A stretch of 64,000 nt of DNA, from NCBI RefSeq assembly GCF_002410825.1, contig NZ_DHOS01000052.1, forward strand, positions 179,840-243,839, in the 5' to 3' direction. The notes below the pieces were generated by a model that did not search any database, had not been told where the DNA came from, and was given only the letters and a program-made list of their open reading frames with translations. Positions 18,126 to 25,840 of the stretch are shown here, piece by piece. A program made the translations under genes and the position numbers. The first letter of the stretch is position 1; each line of letters begins with the position of its first letter. The DNA comes from Proteiniphilum sp. UBA5384 (lineage in GTDB: Bacteria > Bacteroidota > Bacteroidia > Bacteroidales > Dysgonomonadaceae).

Positions 18126-18182
18126 CTGATGAATCGGAACAGGTAGTGATGAATCGGTGATCCCGACAAGTCGGGGACAAGG
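18126..18182. repeat. Dispersed palindromic repeat, two degenerate units
   Basis: The segment contains CTGATGAATCGGAACAGG (18126-18143) and TCCCGACAAGTCGGGGACAA (18161-18180). These are variants of a palindrome-plus-tail unit close to TCCCGAYRARTCGGGACARG, which also occurs twice at 51649-51698. It lies between pfp and sucA, in front of sucA. It could be a small non-coding repeat family or a binding site. Confidence 0.55.
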
Positions 18183-18224
18183 AGTGATGATGTGGTGAGA
18201 TTTTTTTATTTTTAAAATTGACCG

Positions 18225-20945
18225 ATGAATGCCGAGGAAGCGTTGAATGTTGTGGATCTGGAGGCCATTGATGATTTATATAAAAAATATAAGACAGATC
18301 CGGAGAGTGTGGATAAGAGTTTTCGCTATTTCTTTCAAGGGTTTGATTTAGCCATTACTCGTTTTCCGAAAAAACCGGGAGAGGATAGCGGCACTATAGA
18401 AAATTCCCGGAAAGAGTTGGCTGTAATGAATCTGATTACAGGTTACAGGCGAAGGGGGCATCTTTTTACCAAGACCAATCCGGTGCGTACCCGTCGTAGC
18501 TATACCCCCACGCTTGCCATCGAGAATTTCGATCTGAGTGAAAGCGATCTCGACAGGGAGTTTGAAGCCGGCCATGAAGTAGGACTGGGAAAAGTTACGC
18601 TAAGAGCGATAGTCAACCGTCTCGAAGAAACTTATTGTAAATCCATCGGTGTGGAATACCGGTATATGACCAAACCGGAGATCGTGAAATGGTTGCAGGA
18701 CAAGATGGAGCTCACAGAGAACCGGGAGCAACTTCCCCGGGAGATAAGATTGCGTATCCTCGACCGGCTCATAGAAGCATCCGGTTTTGAAGATTACCTT
18801 CACAAAAAATTTGTGGGGCAGAAACGGTTTTCTCTGGAAGGGTCAGAATCCATCATCCCGGCATTGGATGCCATCATGTCGCGGGGAGGAGCATATAATG
18901 TGAACGAGATGGTAATCGGAATGGCGCACCGCGGGCGGTTGAATGTGCTGGCCAACCTGATGAAAAAGCCTTATGCACAGGTATTCCGTGAGTTCAATGC
19001 CCAGAATTATGAAGAGGATATCAAATATGGGGATGTGAAATATCATCTTGGCTACAACAGTACTATCGATCACGAAGGACGTTCCATTGCCATCAGCCTT
19101 ACGCCTAACCCTTCCCATCTCGAAACTGTAGGGCCTGTAGTACAGGGTATTGTCCGGGCAATGCTGGAGAATGAGCATAACTACGACTATGATCAGGTGT
19201 TGCCGATCCTTATCCATGGTGACGCTGCTATCGCCGGGCAGGGTGTAGTGTACGAAACTATCCAGTTCTCAAAATTAGATGGATATAAAACGGGAGGAAC
19301 TATCCATATCGTCATTAACAACCAGGTGGGATTCACCACCAGTTACCTGCAGGCCCGGTCAAGCACATACTGTACCGATGTGGCCAAAGTGACCCATTCT
19401 CCTGTTTTTCATGTGAATGGTGACGATATCGAAGCGATGGTATATGTTGCCAAGCTGGCATTGGAATTCCGCCAGAAGTTTAATATCGATGTTTTTATCG
19501 ATCTACTCTCTTACCGGAAATATGGACATAACGAAGGTGATGAGCCGCGCTTTACACAGCCAAAGCTTTACGATATCATAGCCAGGCATAAGAATCCCCG
19601 TGATATCTATGCTGACAAGCTGATTGCCGAGGGTGTCATTACTCGTCAGGAATTCGACGGCAGGGTGTCTGCTTTCCATCATCGTTTGGAGGAATCATAC
19701 GAAGAGTCACTCCATTCTACTAAACTGAATATTCAACCGTTTTTTCCCCACAGGTATAAGAATATACGTTATCCGGAAGCTGCGGATTTTGAAAAGAGTG
19801 CGGGTACTTCCATCTCAAAGGAAATCTTTATCGACCTGGCAAAACGTATCACGACGTTGCCTCCTGATAAAAAATTCTTTAACAAGACCCAACGTCTTTT
19901 CGCACAGCGCGCAGCCATGATCGAAGAGGATAAATACGACTGGGCTATGGGAGAGTTGATGGCTTACGCCTCGCTGGCGAACGAGAACCATTCTGTCAGG
20001 CTGAGTGGTCAGGATTCCGAGCGGGGTACCTTTTCGCATCGTCATGCGGAAGTGATTACCGAGGATGGTGAAGAGAAATATTTTCCCCTTAAAACCCTGG
20101 GTGAGGAACAAGCAGCTGTGAGGGTCTATAATTCGCCCCTCAATGAATATGGTATACTCGGGTTTGAGTATGGTTACTCGCTGTCACACCCCTGGGGGCT
20201 TACTATTTGGGAAGCCCAATTTGGTGACTTTTATAATGTGGGGCAAGTGATCGTCGACCAGTATATCTCGGCAGCCCAGGAAAAATGGGGTATACGGTCA
20301 GGTGTGGTGATGTTGCTTCCGCACGGTTACGAAGGCCAGGGGGCAGAGCATTCAAGTGGTCGGATGGAACGTTTTTTGAGCCTTTGCGCCAATTATAACT
20401 TACAGGTGGTGAATTGTACTACGCCGGCTAATTTCTTTCACGTGCTCCGTCGCCAATTACATCGTGATATCCGTCTTCCGTTGATTGTATTTACACCCAA
20501 AAGCCTCTTGCGTCATCCGGAATGTACCTCTTCACTTGCCGATTTTACGGAAGGTGGATTCCGGGAGGTGATAGAAGATAAGTATGTAGGAAAATCCTCA
20601 AACGTAAAGAGAATATTACTTTGCAGCGGTAAGATCTATTATGAATTGGATGCAGCAAGAAAGGAAAGGAAGATAAATGATATAGTTATTCTGCGTGTGG
20701 AACAGCTCTATCCTTTCCCGGCCGGGCAGATCAGTGAGATGCTGAAAAGTTATCCTGAAAAAGCTGAACTTGTCTGGGTGCAGGAAGAACCGTTCAATAT
20801 GGGGGCTGCTATTTTTGTAAAGCAGCAGATAAGGGATTGTACCTTGCGCATTATCAGTCGTCCCGCCAGTGGCGTTACGGCTGAGGGTCTTTCGGCACAA
20901 CATAAGGTCAACCAGGCAATTATTATTGAGAAAGCATTTAATTGA
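18225..20945 (+). CDS. sucA: 2-oxoglutarate dehydrogenase E1 component
   Basis: This 906-residue thiamine-diphosphate enzyme decarboxylates 2-oxoglutarate and transfers the succinyl group to the lipoyl arm of E2. The N-terminal E1 segment reads VDLEAIDDLYKKYKTDPESVDKSFRYFFQGF. The active-site region MAHRGRLNVLANLM is present, and the thiamine-binding motif runs from GDAAIAGQG near residue 332 to INNQVGFTT. The C-terminal transketolase-like domain ends with GLSAQHKVNQ. Length matches the family. The sucB frame overlaps its end, but the sucB ATG is 15 bases beyond the stop. The E3 gene and sucCD are not in the window. Confidence 0.95.
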   Translation: MNAEEALNVVDLEAIDDLYKKYKTDPESVDKSFRYFFQGFDLAITRFPKKPGEDSGTIENSRKELAVMNLITGYRRRGHLFTKTNPVRTRRSYTPTLAIENFDLSESDLDREFEAGHEVGLGKVTLRAIVNRLEETYCKSIGVEYRYMTKPEIVKWLQDKMELTENREQLPREIRLRILDRLIEASGFEDYLHKKFVGQKRFSLEGSESIIPALDAIMSRGGAYNVNEMVIGMAHRGRLNVLANLMKKPYAQVFREFNAQNYEEDIKYGDVKYHLGYNSTIDHEGRSIAISLTPNPSHLETVGPVVQGIVRAMLENEHNYDYDQVLPILIHGDAAIAGQGVVYETIQFSKLDGYKTGGTIHIVINNQVGFTTSYLQARSSTYCTDVAKVTHSPVFHVNGDDIEAMVYVAKLALEFRQKFNIDVFIDLLSYRKYGHNEGDEPRFTQPKLYDIIARHKNPRDIYADKLIAEGVITRQEFDGRVSAFHHRLEESYEESLHSTKLNIQPFFPHRYKNIRYPEAADFEKSAGTSISKEIFIDLAKRITTLPPDKKFFNKTQRLFAQRAAMIEEDKYDWAMGELMAYASLANENHSVRLSGQDSERGTFSHRHAEVITEDGEEKYFPLKTLGEEQAAVRVYNSPLNEYGILGFEYGYSLSHPWGLTIWEAQFGDFYNVGQVIVDQYISAAQEKWGIRSGVVMLLPHGYEGQGAEHSSGRMERFLSLCANYNLQVVNCTTPANFFHVLRRQLHRDIRLPLIVFTPKSLLRHPECTSSLADFTEGGFREVIEDKYVGKSSNVKRILLCSGKIYYELDAARKERKINDIVILRVEQLYPFPAGQISEMLKSYPEKAELVWVQEEPFNMGAAIFVKQQIRDCTLRIISRPASGVTAEGLSAQHKVNQAIIIEKAFN

Positions 20946-20959
20946 TTTATATCAAGCAT

Positions 20960-22252
20960 ATGGCCATTATAGAAATAAAAATACCGAGTCCCGGTGAATC
21001 CATCACACAAGTGGAGTTATCCCGATGGTTAGTAGAAGAGGGGGCGGTAGTACGAAAAGATAGTGAAATCGCAGAGTTGGAATCGGAAAAAGCCACGTTG
21101 ATGCTGATTGCCGAAGAGAGTGGTAAGATATCGCTTAAAGCGGCCGAAGGTGAATCTGTTGACGTGGGCGCTGTTGCTTGTACGATAGATACTTCGGTGC
21201 AAGCGGAAGAGCAGGAAAAACCGTTGGCTCCTGCTATGGAAGAAAAGCCTTCTCCGCAAGATTCTCCGGCGGATAAAGAAACAAAAGAAAAGATAGACAC
21301 AACGGCTGTCCCTGTAGCTAAAATGACGCCTGACGCTGCTGAATCCCGGGAAAGTTATGACAAGATAAAGATCACACCTCTGGCAAAGAAAGTGATGACG
21401 GAACACAACCTGTCGATAGAAGATGTGGTCAATGGCCTGAAGCGGTTGAAGCGTGAAGATGTGGAAGCTGTGCTGGGAGCATCGGGAGCAGTCACCGCCG
21501 ATGGGTTGAAAAAACCGATCAGCCGTGAATGGAAGAGTGAACGGATGAGTTCTTTGCGGAGGAAGTTAAGTGAGCGATTGGTGTCGGTGAAGAACGAGAC
21601 AGCAATGTTGACCACTTTTAACGAGGTGGATATGAAATCGATCATGGATCTACGGAAAAAATACCAGGTCCGGTTCACGGAAGAGCATGGTATCAAGTTG
21701 GGGATTATGTCTTTCTTCCTGAAGGCTTGTGCTGTGGCACTTCAGGAATTTCCCAATGTGAATGCCAAGTTAGACGGTGAGAATATGGTTACCCATGAGT
21801 ATGCCGACATATCGGTTGCTGTAAGTACTCCCAAAGGGTTGATGGTACCGGTGATCCGGAATGTGGAGAGTTTGGGCTTGGCTGAAATAGAGCGGGCACT
21901 TGAGGATTTGGCGGGAAAGGCGCGGAGTGGCAAGCTCTCTATTCCTGAAATGAGTGGAGGCACCTTTACCGTAACCAACGGCGGTGTCTTCGGATCCATG
22001 ATGTCCACACCGCTTATCAATCCGCCGCAGTCTGCCATATTGGGGATGCATAATATCCTGGAGCGTCCGGTAGCAGTAGATGGCGGGGTGGTGATCCGGC
22101 CTATGATGTATGTGGCGTTGTCGTATGACCACCGGGTGATCGACGGCAAGGAGTCGGTTGGCTTCCTGGTCAGGGTAAAACAGTTATTGGAGAAACCGAC
22201 CGATCTGTTGTTCGGGGGAAGTACCGGTGAAAAAACGTTATTGGAAATTTGA
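20960..22252 (+). CDS. sucB: 2-oxoglutarate dehydrogenase E2, dihydrolipoyl succinyltransferase
   Basis: This 430-residue protein is the core of the dehydrogenase and moves the succinyl group from the lipoyl arm to CoA. The lipoyl domain has the modified Lys at residue 44 in ELESEKATLML. An Ala/Pro/Glu-rich linker (about 80-130) is followed by a peripheral subunit-binding domain (ITPLAKKVMTEHNLSIEDV). The catalytic domain ends with DHRVIDG, the acyltransferase motif. The ATG at 20960 is chosen because a longer frame starts with TTG inside sucA and adds six residues before MAIIEIKIPSPGES. It faces uvrD tail to tail with two bases between stop codons. Confidence 0.94.
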   Translation: MAIIEIKIPSPGESITQVELSRWLVEEGAVVRKDSEIAELESEKATLMLIAEESGKISLKAAEGESVDVGAVACTIDTSVQAEEQEKPLAPAMEEKPSPQDSPADKETKEKIDTTAVPVAKMTPDAAESRESYDKIKITPLAKKVMTEHNLSIEDVVNGLKRLKREDVEAVLGASGAVTADGLKKPISREWKSERMSSLRRKLSERLVSVKNETAMLTTFNEVDMKSIMDLRKKYQVRFTEEHGIKLGIMSFFLKACAVALQEFPNVNAKLDGENMVTHEYADISVAVSTPKGLMVPVIRNVESLGLAEIERALEDLAGKARSGKLSIPEMSGGTFTVTNGGVFGSMMSTPLINPPQSAILGMHNILERPVAVDGGVVIRPMMYVALSYDHRVIDGKESVGFLVRVKQLLEKPTDLLFGGSTGEKTLLEI

Positions 22253-22254
22253 TC

Positions 22255-24588
22255 CTATTCCACAATTGAGAATTTGGCGAATTTGAGCAGCAGTTGTTTT
22301 TTGCCGGCAGACTCAAATTCTACGAAAGCGCGGCGATCATTGCCGCTCATCTCGATGGATGTGACTATTCCCCGTCCAAACCGTTCATGTTCTATTACGT
22401 TTCCCTCTTGCAGTTCCCGGGCTTCTTTTGATAAGGGGGCTGCAGATGAACCGGCTCGTTGGATGGGTACAGCCCGTTTGGGAATGAGAGGGGTTCTGCT
22501 GTATCCGCTGTCGATTGTTGATTGTTCCCGTCGCTCCCGCTGTTCACGCATAGAACCCCAAAAGTCATCTGTGGAAGATTGCCATTCGGTATTTTCATCG
22601 CCTCCTCCTTCAATAAATGAAGGATCAATATCCCTCAGAAATTGGCTGGGCAAGGCAGCATTGGTCTTCCCGTTCCGGAAACGGCTTTTTGCATAAGTGA
22701 TGGTGCAACTTTTCTTTGCACGGGTAATGGCTACATAAAAAAGGCGACGTTCTTCCTCGAGACCCCGCATTTCGGATTTGGCCATGGCCGACGGGAAAAG
22801 ATCTTCTTCCATTCCAACCACAAATACATGATTGAACTCCAATCCTTTGGCGGAATGCACAGTCATGAGCGTCACCTTTTCCCTTTCTGCTTCATTGTCG
22901 GTGTCCTGGTCGGTGAGGAGAGACACTTCCGACAGGAAATCGGTCAGGCTGATATTCTCTTCTCCTTCTTCCTGCCTCGTTTCCACGAATTCGTTGATGG
23001 CATTGAGCAACTCCTGCATATTTTGTGCACGGCTCATCCCCTCGGGTGTCATGTCCTCATAAGCTTCATGGGCAATACCACTGTTTTTGATTACCTCTTG
23101 TGCGAGTTCGAAGGCATTCAGCTTTTTGTTTTGCCCGATAAATCCCTGCATCAGGGAGTGGAACCCTTCTAACCGATTGACCGTACCTGAATTGATTTCC
23201 AGATTGTATTCCAGTGGCGAGGTTATTATCTGCCACAAGCTTACGTTATATCGTTGGGCAGCTGAAGTGATTTTGGAGAGTGTTACGTTTCCGATTCCAC
23301 GGACAGGATAGTTGATAATACGGCGGAACGCTTCTTCGTCACTCGGGTTGACGATGAGGCGGAAGTAACTGATAATATCCTTGATCTCTTTACGTTGGTA
23401 GAATGATAATCCTCCATATATCCTGTAAGGGATATTATTTTTTCTCAACGCTTCTTCAAAGGTGCGCGATTGTGCATTGGTGCGGTAAAGTATGGCAAAG
23501 TCACTGTAGTTGACATGGTTCTCGAGCCGTATCCGTGTAATTTTATTGGCGACGATCAATCCCTCTTCAAAATCAGAAAAGGCGCTTTTGATCTCGATCT
23601 TATCTCCTTCTTCATTCTCGGAGAACACATCTTTGAATATCTGTTCGCTATTTTTCTTGATCAGGCTGTTGGCCGCATTTACGATATTCTGTGTTGAGCG
23701 GTAATTCTGTTCTAATTTGAATATCCGGGTATTTGGGAAATTCGATTTGAATTTCAGGATGTTGTCGATGTTGGCACCCCTGAAGGAATAGATGCTTTGC
23801 GCATCATCACCTACCACACACACGCGGTGGTGTGCGTCAGCCAGCTGTCTTACTATCAGGTGCTGTGCGAAGTTGGTATCCTGATACTCATCCACCAAGA
23901 TATATTGGAACTGGTTCCGGTATTTTTCCAGTATTTCTTTGTGATCACGGAACAAGATATTGGTGTACATCAGGAGATCGTCAAAATCCATGCTGTTGGC
24001 TGAGCGGAGCCTGCTCTGGTAGCGTTGGTATATTTCGAAGAGCTGTGGACGCCTCGCCATCCGGTCGTATTGTTGGATTTCATCGTTGGCAGCGTACATG
24101 GCAGGGGTGATCAGGCTGTTCTTGGCTCTCGATATTTGTCCGTGCACCGCTCCCGGCCTGTATAGTTTGTCATCCAGCTCCATCTCTTTGATGATGAGCC
24201 TGACCAGATTGGTCGAGTCGGACGAGTCGAAAATAGTAAAGTTGGACTGAAAGCCGATTGCTTCGGCTTCATTCCGTAATATACGTGCAAAGATAGAGTG
24301 GAAGGTACCCATCCAGAGTCGCCGTGCCCTTTTCTCACCCACAATATCGGCAATTCGTGATTTCATCTCACGGGCCGCTTTGTTGGTGAAGGTGAGGGAG
24401 AGGATATAATAAGGGGGAAGCCCCTGTTCCAGCAGGTAGGCGATCTTATAAGTAAGCACTCTGGTCTTTCCTGAACCGGCACCGGCGATCACGAGTGATG
24501 GTCCATCGCAAAATTCTACGGCTGCCCGTTGTGCTTCATTCAGCTGGCTGAGTAGGGGCGAATCACTATTTTTTCTTACTTTTTGCAT
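22255..24588 (-). CDS. UvrD/PcrA-type superfamily 1 DNA helicase
   Basis: This 777-residue 3'-5' DNA helicase acts in nucleotide-excision and mismatch repair and clears protein from DNA. Motif I (AGAGSGKT) lies at residues 35-42, motif II reads LVDEYQDTN, and later motifs include LEQNYRST, TVHSAKGLEF and YVAITRAKKS. The C-terminus has the short Tudor-like segment (EGNVIEHERFGRGIVTSIE) used by PcrA to bind RNA polymerase. It is full length. A candidate -7 box lies immediately before the ATG, so the mRNA may be almost leaderless. mutS lies in the same strand block, upstream. Confidence 0.93.
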   Translation of the reverse strand: MQKVRKNSDSPLLSQLNEAQRAAVEFCDGPSLVIAGAGSGKTRVLTYKIAYLLEQGLPPYYILSLTFTNKAAREMKSRIADIVGEKRARRLWMGTFHSIFARILRNEAEAIGFQSNFTIFDSSDSTNLVRLIIKEMELDDKLYRPGAVHGQISRAKNSLITPAMYAANDEIQQYDRMARRPQLFEIYQRYQSRLRSANSMDFDDLLMYTNILFRDHKEILEKYRNQFQYILVDEYQDTNFAQHLIVRQLADAHHRVCVVGDDAQSIYSFRGANIDNILKFKSNFPNTRIFKLEQNYRSTQNIVNAANSLIKKNSEQIFKDVFSENEEGDKIEIKSAFSDFEEGLIVANKITRIRLENHVNYSDFAILYRTNAQSRTFEEALRKNNIPYRIYGGLSFYQRKEIKDIISYFRLIVNPSDEEAFRRIINYPVRGIGNVTLSKITSAAQRYNVSLWQIITSPLEYNLEINSGTVNRLEGFHSLMQGFIGQNKKLNAFELAQEVIKNSGIAHEAYEDMTPEGMSRAQNMQELLNAINEFVETRQEEGEENISLTDFLSEVSLLTDQDTDNEAEREKVTLMTVHSAKGLEFNHVFVVGMEEDLFPSAMAKSEMRGLEEERRLFYVAITRAKKSCTITYAKSRFRNGKTNAALPSQFLRDIDPSFIEGGGDENTEWQSSTDDFWGSMREQRERREQSTIDSGYSRTPLIPKRAVPIQRAGSSAAPLSKEARELQEGNVIEHERFGRGIVTSIEMSGNDRRAFVEFESAGKKQLLLKFAKFSIVE

Positions 24589-24593
24589 AACTG

Positions 24594-24601
24594 CAAAAGT
24601 A
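24594..24601 (-). promoter_or_regulatory. Candidate -7 box of the UvrD-like gene
   Basis: TACTTTTG on the minus strand is followed by C, a full TAnnTTTG match. The ATG begins only five bases downstream, so transcripts would have almost no leader. No good -33 TTTG is visible because the position is occupied by the terminator's A/T run. Confidence 0.45.
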
Positions 24602-24623
24602 CGAATTTTTGGTGTAACAGGAT

Positions 24624-24652
24624 AAAAAAACCGCCCTCGGTTGAGAGCGGTT
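24624..24652 (-). terminator. Terminator of the small outer-membrane protein gene
   Basis: On the minus strand AACCGCTCTC pairs with GAGGGCGGTT (ten pairs, one T-G wobble) around the four-base loop AACC. Seven T follow. It lies 19 bases after the stop of the 155-residue protein and before the uvrD promoter region. Confidence 0.85.
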
Positions 24653-24671
24653 GTAGGGGAGTTTTTTTATA

Positions 24672-25139
24672 TCAGAACTTATAGCGCAAGCTAAGTGCAA
24701 ACCCGCTATACCAATAGTCGTTATAACCGTTCGTGAAGTTGATCGACGGCTTCCAGTCCAGGGAGATATTAAAGGGTGCCTGGGGAAAAGCATACTCGAT
24801 ACCGCCAATCAGGTCGACTCCAATCAGGAAGGTGCCGTCGTAGCGATCCTTGTGTTTATGGATTCCCCCGAGGTGTCCACCGAGACCCAAATACCATTCC
24901 AGTCCGGGAGCATTGGGAACCGGTTGCTGGTATTCATACAATGCCGTTGCTTGAAAGTAATTGGGAGAGAATGCGACAATAAATTCACCTGCGGATGCCG
25001 GAACGAAAAAGTGTTTCAACGACACACCGTTGTCGTATCCCAATCTCACGCCGAGTGAGGAATTGTACTGTTGTGCGTTCAATGTAGAAGCAAATGCTGC
25101 CGTCAGAAAAGCAGCGAAAAGTAGTTTTTTTAGTTTCAT
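24672..25139 (-). CDS. Small outer membrane beta-barrel-like protein, unknown function
   Basis: The 155-residue product has a typical signal peptide (MKLKKLLFAAFLTAAFASTLNAQQ). The mature part is rich in alternating aromatic and glycine residues, as in an eight-stranded barrel: LGVRLGYDNGVSLKHFF, WYLGLGGHLGGIH, FNISLDWKPSINF. It ends SGFALSLRYKF with a C-terminal Phe, the outer-membrane insertion signal. It lies 37 bases after the thymidine kinase gene on the same strand. I do not recognise a named family, and the substrate or role is unknown. Confidence 0.75.
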   Translation of the reverse strand: MKLKKLLFAAFLTAAFASTLNAQQYNSSLGVRLGYDNGVSLKHFFVPASAGEFIVAFSPNYFQATALYEYQQPVPNAPGLEWYLGLGGHLGGIHKHKDRYDGTFLIGVDLIGGIEYAFPQAPFNISLDWKPSINFTNGYNDYWYSGFALSLRYKF

Positions 25140-25176
25140 ATGATTCGGTTTTATAAAAATAATAACAAATAATCTT

Positions 25177-25776
25177 CTATTTTGTTTGTAATCCTTCCAG
25201 CCTTCCCCCTTTTTTCAAATAACATTTCCTGCATAGCGGTTGATATTCTTCCATTTCGCCCAGCATCACCTGTTTGTCGTTCTGTACCAACCTATGTGAG
25301 TAGTTGGCCAGATTACCGCACTGGACGCAGATGGCATGTACTTTTATCACATCATCGGCAATGGCACATAATGCCGGCATGGGGCCGAAGGCTATACGTT
25401 TGAAATCCATATCGAGTCCGGCGACGATTACCCTGACTCCTTGGTCGGCCAGTCCCTGGCATACATCCACTAATCCCATATCGAAGAATTGTGCTTCATC
25501 AATCCCTATCACTTCCGCCCCGGAGGAGAGCAGCAAAATGTTACTTGAGTGTTCCACCGGGGTGGACAGGATGGTATTTTTATCGTGTGATACCACTTCT
25601 TCTTCCGAATAGCGGGTGTCGATAGCGGGTTTGAAGATCTCTACCGTTTGGCGTGCGAACTGTGCGCGGCGTAACCTGCGCAGCAGTTCTTCTGTCTTGC
25701 CGGAAAACATCGAACCACAGATTACTTCGATCCGACCGGTGCGTGCTGTTTCGTTGAGTTGGTTTTCGTTATACAT
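25177..25776 (-). CDS. tdk: Thymidine kinase
   Basis: This is a type II thymidine kinase of the salvage pathway (thymidine plus ATP to dTMP). From the ATG at 25776 it has 199 residues. The P-loop GSMFSGKT is at residues 21-28, the magnesium motif is DEAQFF, and the zinc ribbon uses CVQC and CRKC. An in-frame start at 25857 would overlap the end of mutS and add residues absent from the family, so the internal ATG is preferred. It follows mutS by 64 bases, probably cotranscribed. Confidence 0.93.
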   Translation of the reverse strand: MYNENQLNETARTGRIEVICGSMFSGKTEELLRRLRRAQFARQTVEIFKPAIDTRYSEEEVVSHDKNTILSTPVEHSSNILLLSSGAEVIGIDEAQFFDMGLVDVCQGLADQGVRVIVAGLDMDFKRIAFGPMPALCAIADDVIKVHAICVQCGNLANYSHRLVQNDKQVMLGEMEEYQPLCRKCYLKKGGRLEGLQTK

Positions 25777-25840
25777 TTCTCTCTTTCGATAATTTTCCGG
25801 ATACTTCCGGTTCGTTTGTTGTCCGGAAGGGCAGTGAGTT

